NCBI GenBank assembly: GCA_040772085.1
Contig: JAXGYU010000001.1
Location: 1,674,001 to 1,738,000 of the forward strand
Source of the DNA: JAXGMV01 sp040772085
GTDB lineage: Bacteria; Chloroflexota; Anaerolineae; Anaerolineales; Anaerolineaceae
Reading direction: 5' to 3'
DNA: 64,000 nt
Shown here: in pieces, positions 59,677 through 64,000 of the stretch
How positions within the stretch are numbered: the first letter of the stretch is position 1
Layout: each line of letters starts with the position of its first letter
Position numbers and translations under genes: made by a program
Notes under the pieces: generated by a model
The model's input: only the letters and a program-made list of their open reading frames with translations
Databases searched by the model: none
What the model was told of the DNA's origin: nothing

Positions 59677-61440
59677 ATGAAATCGAAAGTCCTGTACGCA
59701 ATGCTAAGTGTGATGTTGTTGATGAGCATCGTCCTGGCAGCGTGCGCTCCGGCCGCACCGGCGACCGTCGTACCCCCAACCGAAGCCCCCGCGGCAACTG
59801 AAGCAGCCAAGACAGAAGCCCCAACCGAAGCGCCCGCCGCGACTGAGGCAGCCGCGACCGAAGCTCCTGCGACCGAAGCACCAGCCGCAGCAGCGTTCGA
59901 GCCGTGGAAGGTTGAAGCCCCCAGTTGCGATTATGGTGGCGAGTTCAAGTCCATCGAGTCAGTGGACGCCCTGACGGTGAAATTCACCCTCTGCGCGCCC
60001 GATGCTGCGTTTGCCGCTAAAGTGCCGATTCCCGCGTTCTACATCCAGGATAAAGAATATCTGGATGCCCATGGCGGTGACAGCCTGAAAATGAATGCTG
60101 AACCCAACGGCACGGGTCCTTACGTCCTCAAGGAATGGATCCAGGGCGATCATATTGCTTTCGAAGCCAACCCCGAATATTGGGGCGAAGCTGCCAAAAC
60201 CAAGAGTCTGATCTTCCGCTGGTCTGCAGAAGCTTCACAGCGCCTGCTGGAAATCCAGTCCGGCACGGTGGATGGTATCGACAACCCCACGCCCGATGAT
60301 TTCGCCGTCATCGAAGGCGATGCCAATCTCAAGCTCATCCCGCGCGCCGGGTTGAATACGGGCTACATTGGCTTCAATACCAGCATCCCCCCGTTTGACA
60401 ACCTGAAAGTCCGCCAGGCGATTGCCATGGCAGTCGATCGCGCGCGTATCGTCGAAAACTACTATCCGAAGGGGACCGTTGTTGCCGAAGGTATCCTCAA
60501 CCCTTCCATCACCCCTGGCCCCTCACCAGACATCCCCTGGTACACCTATGACCCCGAAGCCGCGAAAGCCCTCCTGGCTGAAGCTGGCTATGCTGGCGGT
60601 CTGGATGTGACGCTCTCCTTCCGCGATGTCGTCCGCACTTACCTGCCGCTGCCCGGCAAAGTCGCCCAGGAAATTCAGGCGCAATTGGCCGAAGTCGGTG
60701 TCAATGTCAAGATCAATCAGATGGAATCCACCGCGTTCCTTGATTCCGTGTCTGCCGGCAAGGAAGGCTTCTTCCTGCTGGGCGGCAACATGGATTACCC
60801 CGATCCCGCGGATACCTTCAACTATAACTACGGCAACCCGAACAACAAGCGCTTCGGCCCTGTCAACGAAGAGCTGATGAATATTATCCTGTCCGCTTCG
60901 CAGACTTCGGATAATGCCAAACGTCAGGAAAACTACGACAAGGCCAACCAGATCATCAAGGACACCGTGCCCGAAGTTCCTCTGGCGCACGGTACCTCCG
61001 CTACAGTCTGGAAAGCCAATGTTGATGGTCACTCCAGCCCGGTGAACAAGGAAGTCTTTGCTGTCATGAGCAATGGCACCGACCAACTGGTCTGGATGCA
61101 GGGCGCCGAACCCGCGGTTGTGGTCTGCCCGGATGAAACCGATGACGAGACCAACCGCGCCTGCGCGCAAATCTATGAGCCGCTGGTGATGTTCAAGCCA
61201 GGCACCGCTGAACTGACGCCCGCGCTTGCCGCGAAATGGGAAGCCAACGCCGACGCGACCGAATGGGTCTTCACCCTGCGCGATGGTGTGAAATTCCATA
61301 ATGGCGCCACGCTGGACGCCAATGACGTCGTTGCTACCTTCGTCTCACAGTGGGACGCTAAAGATAAAAATCACGTCGGTCGAACCGGAAGCTTTGAGTA
61401 TTTCGGAGCCCTGTTCGGGAATTTCCTGAACGCTGAGTAA
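59677..61440 (+). CDS. Solute-binding lipoprotein, circularly permuted, copy 1
   Basis: 587 residues. Lipobox LAAC (Cys 23) and an ATEAP-type linker (to about residue 75) are followed by a family-5 binding domain in rotated order. It begins with what is normally the second block (SVDALTVKFTLCAPD), continues through GTGPYVLKEW, FEANPEYWGE and RQAIAMAVDRARIV, and reaches the usual C-terminal end at about 466. From about 467 it adds what is normally the N-terminal lobe: GAEPAVVV, QIYEPLVMFKPGTAELTPAL, FTLRDGVKFHNGATLDANDV, ending FGALFGNFLNAE. Secreted, membrane-anchored ligand capture is expected. No permease or ATPase is nearby. Confidence 0.88.
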   Translation: MKSKVLYAMLSVMLLMSIVLAACAPAAPATVVPPTEAPAATEAAKTEAPTEAPAATEAAATEAPATEAPAAAAFEPWKVEAPSCDYGGEFKSIESVDALTVKFTLCAPDAAFAAKVPIPAFYIQDKEYLDAHGGDSLKMNAEPNGTGPYVLKEWIQGDHIAFEANPEYWGEAAKTKSLIFRWSAEASQRLLEIQSGTVDGIDNPTPDDFAVIEGDANLKLIPRAGLNTGYIGFNTSIPPFDNLKVRQAIAMAVDRARIVENYYPKGTVVAEGILNPSITPGPSPDIPWYTYDPEAAKALLAEAGYAGGLDVTLSFRDVVRTYLPLPGKVAQEIQAQLAEVGVNVKINQMESTAFLDSVSAGKEGFFLLGGNMDYPDPADTFNYNYGNPNNKRFGPVNEELMNIILSASQTSDNAKRQENYDKANQIIKDTVPEVPLAHGTSATVWKANVDGHSSPVNKEVFAVMSNGTDQLVWMQGAEPAVVVCPDETDDETNRACAQIYEPLVMFKPGTAELTPALAAKWEANADATEWVFTLRDGVKFHNGATLDANDVVATFVSQWDAKDKNHVGRTGSFEYFGALFGNFLNAE

Positions 61441-61459
61441 TCAGCACCAAACGGTAACA

Positions 61460-61491
61460 AAAGGGCTTGGGGTACCAAGCCCTTTTTATTT
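61460..61491 (+). terminator. Hairpin between binding-protein copies 1 and 2
   Basis: Perfect 11-bp arms AAAGGGCTTGG (61460-61470) and CCAAGCCCTTT (61475-61485), then TTATTTAG. The ribosome site of copy 2 follows at once, so copy 2 depends on readthrough or an unseen promoter. Confidence 0.85.
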
Positions 61492-61510
61492 AGAGAGGAG
61501 CAATTTAGAA

Positions 61511-63277
61511 ATGAAGAAGAGCAAGCTTAGTTACATCTTGTTGACCCTGACTGTTCTGCTCAGTTTAACTCTGGCAGCCTGTCAGCCGGCAGCGGCAACG
61601 CAAGCACCGCCCGCTGCGACGACTGAACAACCCGCGACCGAAACCGCAGCACCCGCCACTGAAGCCCCTGCCGCCACTGAAGCACCCGCGACAGAAGCAC
61701 CGACCGAAGCAGCCACCGAAGCCGCGCCTGCCAGTGATTTTGTCGGGCTCAAGCAGGAAGCGCCTGATTGTGAGTATGGCGGTCTGCTCAAAGCCATCGA
61801 GGCTGTCGACCCCCACACCGTCAAGTTCACCATGTGCCTGCCCAACCCGCAACTGCCAGCCAAACTCACCATGGCTGCCTTTGCCATTCCGGACAGCGAC
61901 GACCTGAATGCTGCCGGCGGTGACACGGCAAAAATGAATGAAGCCCCGAATGGCACCGGTCCCTACATGTTCAAGGAATGGACCAAAGGCTCACAGGTGG
62001 TCTATGAAGCCAACCCCAACTACTGGGGCGAGAAAGCCAAGACCCAGAACCTGGTCATCCGCTGGTCAGAGCAATCCGCACAGCGGTTGCTTGAGCTCAA
62101 GGCCGGCACCGTTGATGGCATTGACAACCTCTCCCCTGAGGATATCCTCGACGTCGCCAACGACCCGAACGTGAAGATCATCGAGCGCCCGGCATTCAGC
62201 ACCATGTATGTCGGTTTCAACAACACCATCCCGCCGTTTGACAATGTCAAGGTCCGCCAGGCGATTGCTATGGCACTGGACAGGCAGCGCATCGTCGACA
62301 ACTACTTCCCTGAGGGGTCAACCGTCGCCGAACAGTTCACGCCCGATATCGTCCACCCCGGTCATACCAAAGACTTCAAGACCTACCCATATGACGTCGA
62401 AGGCGCCAAGGCGCTGCTGGCTGAAGCCGGTTTCCCGAACGGCTTTGAGACCGAGCTGGCATTCCGCAATGTCGTCCGCGCCTACCTGCCGCTGGCGGAC
62501 AAAGTCGCTCAGGAAGTCCAGGCACAGTTGGCTGAAGTGGGCATCACTGCCAAGATCAATCAGATGGAATCGACGACCTTCCTCGACGCGGTTGACGCTG
62601 GTCAGGTGGGGTTGTACCTGCTGGGCTGGGTCGGTGACTATGCTGACGCGACCAACTGGTTCGATTCCAACTTTGACCTGCAGCAGCCAGACTTCGGCGC
62701 CATTGATCCCCGGATCGTCGAAGCGCAAATGAAAGCCGGCCAGACCGCCGATCCGGTGGAACGTCAGAAATATTATGACGAGGTCAACCAGTTGGTCCAT
62801 GAGACGCTGCCGTTCGCGGTGGTGGCGCATGGCGGTTCTGCCATGGGTTACAAATCGACGGTTGAAGGCGCTTACGCCAGCCCGTTCGGCACCTCTGAGT
62901 TTTATGTCATGAGCAACGGCACGGATCAGTTTGTCTTCATGCAAAACGCTGAGCCGGCATCCATTTTCTCCTGGGACGAGAACGACGATGAGTCCTTCGG
63001 CATGGCGCGCCAGATGTACAACACGCTGACCGAAGCCACCCCAGATGGTGTCAATCCCGAGCTGGCTGAAAGCTGGGAAGCCAATGCAGATGCGACTGAA
63101 TTTGTCTTCAAACTGCGCGAGGGTGTGAAGTATCACAATGGCGCTGATTTTGACGCGAATGATGTCGTCAACTTCTTCATGTCGATGTGGGATGCCAGTA
63201 ATCCGAATCATGTCGGGCGTACTGGTAACTTCGAATATTTCAACGCGCTGTTCGGCACGTTCCTGAACGCCGAATAA
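61511..63277 (+). CDS. Solute-binding lipoprotein, circularly permuted, copy 2
   Basis: 588 residues, same plan as copy 1: lipobox LAAC (Cys 24), an ATEAP linker to about 75, then the rotated domain. The central part runs from EAPDCEYGG and AVDPHTVKFTMC through GTGPYMFKEW and RQAIAMALDRQRIV to GTSEFYVMSN. The relocated N-terminal segment starts at about 470 (TDQFVFMQNAEPAS) with ATPDGVNPELAESWEANADA and FKLREGVKYHNGADFDANDV, ending FNALFGTFLNAE. It shares two Cys (PDCEYGG, FTMC) with the other copies. Differences in the ligand-lining half (DAGQVGLYLLGWVGDYADAT) suggest a different ligand. GAGGAG precedes the ATG. Confidence 0.88.
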   Translation: MKKSKLSYILLTLTVLLSLTLAACQPAAATQAPPAATTEQPATETAAPATEAPAATEAPATEAPTEAATEAAPASDFVGLKQEAPDCEYGGLLKAIEAVDPHTVKFTMCLPNPQLPAKLTMAAFAIPDSDDLNAAGGDTAKMNEAPNGTGPYMFKEWTKGSQVVYEANPNYWGEKAKTQNLVIRWSEQSAQRLLELKAGTVDGIDNLSPEDILDVANDPNVKIIERPAFSTMYVGFNNTIPPFDNVKVRQAIAMALDRQRIVDNYFPEGSTVAEQFTPDIVHPGHTKDFKTYPYDVEGAKALLAEAGFPNGFETELAFRNVVRAYLPLADKVAQEVQAQLAEVGITAKINQMESTTFLDAVDAGQVGLYLLGWVGDYADATNWFDSNFDLQQPDFGAIDPRIVEAQMKAGQTADPVERQKYYDEVNQLVHETLPFAVVAHGGSAMGYKSTVEGAYASPFGTSEFYVMSNGTDQFVFMQNAEPASIFSWDENDDESFGMARQMYNTLTEATPDGVNPELAESWEANADATEFVFKLREGVKYHNGADFDANDVVNFFMSMWDASNPNHVGRTGNFEYFNALFGTFLNAE

Positions 63278-63289
63278 GGTTTTATCAAT

Positions 63290-63324
63290 GGCAAAAAGGG
63301 CTTGGCGCTCAAGCCCTTTTTGCC
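63290..63324 (+). terminator. Terminator between copies 2 and 3
   Basis: Perfect 15-bp arms GGCAAAAAGGGCTTG (63290-63304) and CAAGCCCTTTTTGCC (63310-63324) around GCGCT. The T tract is inside the stem. It resembles the hairpin at 61460. Confidence 0.85.
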
Positions 63325-63407
63325 CTGAGCCACGTTGTCCATGCTAAGAAAGAGAAGTTAACAGGTTAGTGAGAATGCGGATTTCTTCGAAAAATAACCA
63401 GTTTCCA

Positions 63408-63435
63408 TTGACAGAATGTATATATTGTCTAATAA
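63408..63435 (+). promoter_or_regulatory. Promoter of the third tandem binding protein
   Basis: TTGACA at 63408-63413 and TAATAA at 63430-63435 with 16 bp between, followed by a ~55-base leader with AAAGGAG before the ATG at 63490. Copy 3 is therefore an independent transcription unit. Confidence 0.7.
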
Positions 63436-63489
63436 TTATTACCTGTCGTGTTCCCACAACCTGTAAAGAAGTGAATAAAAGGAGCTAGC

Positions 63490-64000
63490 ATGAAAAGAAG
63501 CAAGTGGTTCGTCCTGTTAACCGTCGTAATGCTTCTGAGCTTCGCGCTTTCAGCGTGCCAGCCTGCGCCGGCACCGGCAACGCAAGCACCAGCCACAGAA
63601 GCACCCGCTGCTACGGAAGCGCCAGCCGCGACCGAAGCGCCAGCGGCTACTGAAGCACCTGCTGCCACCGAAGCCCCCGCCGCCACTGAAGCGCCCGCGG
63701 CAGAGTTCGTTGGTATGAAGGTTGAGGCCCCGGATTGCGAGTACGGCGGCACATTGAAAGCGCTAGAGGCTGTGGATGAACTCACTGTTAAGTTCACCAT
63801 GTGCGTGCCCGACCCCGCGCTGCCCGCCAAGTTGAGTCTGGCAGCCTTCGACATCCCCGACAGCGCCGACCTGATTGCCGCCGGTGGTGACACAATTAAA
63901 ATGAATGAGAGCCTGAATGGTACCGGTCCCTACAAGTTTGTCGAGTGGGTCAAGGGCGATCACGTCACATTCGTCGCCAACCCCGACTACTGGGGTGAGA
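63490..64000 (+). CDS. Solute-binding lipoprotein, copy 3 (cut by window end)
   Basis: The first 170 residues are visible. The signal peptide ends in lipobox LSAC, and a longer regular linker with about six ATEAPA units runs to about residue 70. The domain then opens exactly as in copies 1 and 2 (VEAPDCEYGGTLKALEAVDE, VKFTMCVPDPALPAKLSLAA, GTGPYKFVEW, ANPDYWGE). Because the normal N-terminal lobe is absent from the start, this copy is predicted to carry it at its C terminus too, outside the window. Confidence 0.85.
   Translation, partial: MKRSKWFVLLTVVMLLSFALSACQPAPAPATQAPATEAPAATEAPAATEAPAATEAPAATEAPAATEAPAAEFVGMKVEAPDCEYGGTLKALEAVDELTVKFTMCVPDPALPAKLSLAAFDIPDSADLIAAGGDTIKMNESLNGTGPYKFVEWVKGDHVTFVANPDYWGE

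Noticed and set aside
59677..61440. Two partial binding proteins fused by an assembly or frame error
   Set aside because: Two independent intact genes show the same order and junction, and the third, cut-off copy starts in the same way.

Overview
The window is about 64 kb of bacterial DNA of moderate to high GC that looks like a Chloroflexota chromosome, most likely Anaerolineae. The pointers are lipoproteins with long Pro/Thr/Ala/Glu linkers behind a lipobox, many anaerobe-type catabolic genes (B12 protein, LarA-like racemase, radical SAM), DUF4438, DUF3467 and DUF3100 proteins, and GGCGGGGAC-type palindromic intergenic repeats. The lineage is inferred from gene style, not from a marker gene. 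No phage, insertion sequence or CRISPR array was seen.

Layout. 1-10 kb holds housekeeping and mixed genes: DUF3467, ssb, DinB, a lipoprotein, mutS2, an AmmeMemoRadiSam radical SAM enzyme, a low-GC pair (QueC-like PP-loop and TupA-like ATP-grasp) and an S9 peptidase. 10-17 kb is an unusual cluster: a B12-binding protein, an opine-dehydrogenase-like enzyme and an asparagine-synthetase homologue that has lost its glutaminase, then a GntR regulator, a desulfurase-like class V enzyme and OsmC. 17-20 kb has a Doc/AbrB toxin-antitoxin pair, small genes and a DUF134-NifX fusion behind a 26-bp perfect palindrome. 20-28 kb has a peptide ABC operon (binding protein, B, C; no ATPase) bracketed by a duplicated nitroreductase 3' end, then nitroreductase, NamZ and a PLP enzyme. 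28-38.5 kb is a catabolic region: two DUF3100 membrane proteins plus the relic start of a third, a LarA-family racemase, GntR, class III aminotransferase, M20 peptidase, OtnK and OtnC, with shared palindromes in front of transporter and racemase. 38.5-50 kb is mixed: TerC, an NDP-sugar-type epimerase, thiolase, a repeat lipoprotein, tRNA-Arg, HtrA and a two-component system. 50-57 kb holds a KimA-like potassium permease and a MarR-controlled heterodimeric ABC exporter. 57-64 kb has a palindromic repeat array, twin DUF4438 genes and three tandem solute-binding lipoproteins.

The most striking observation is in the last 4.3 kb. The two complete tandem binding proteins have the family-5 solute-binding fold in circularly permuted order. 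The segment that normally opens the mature protein sits at the C terminus, fused behind the normal C-terminal end, and the third, cut-off copy starts the same way. The conventional binding protein at 22-24 kb gives an internal control with normal order.
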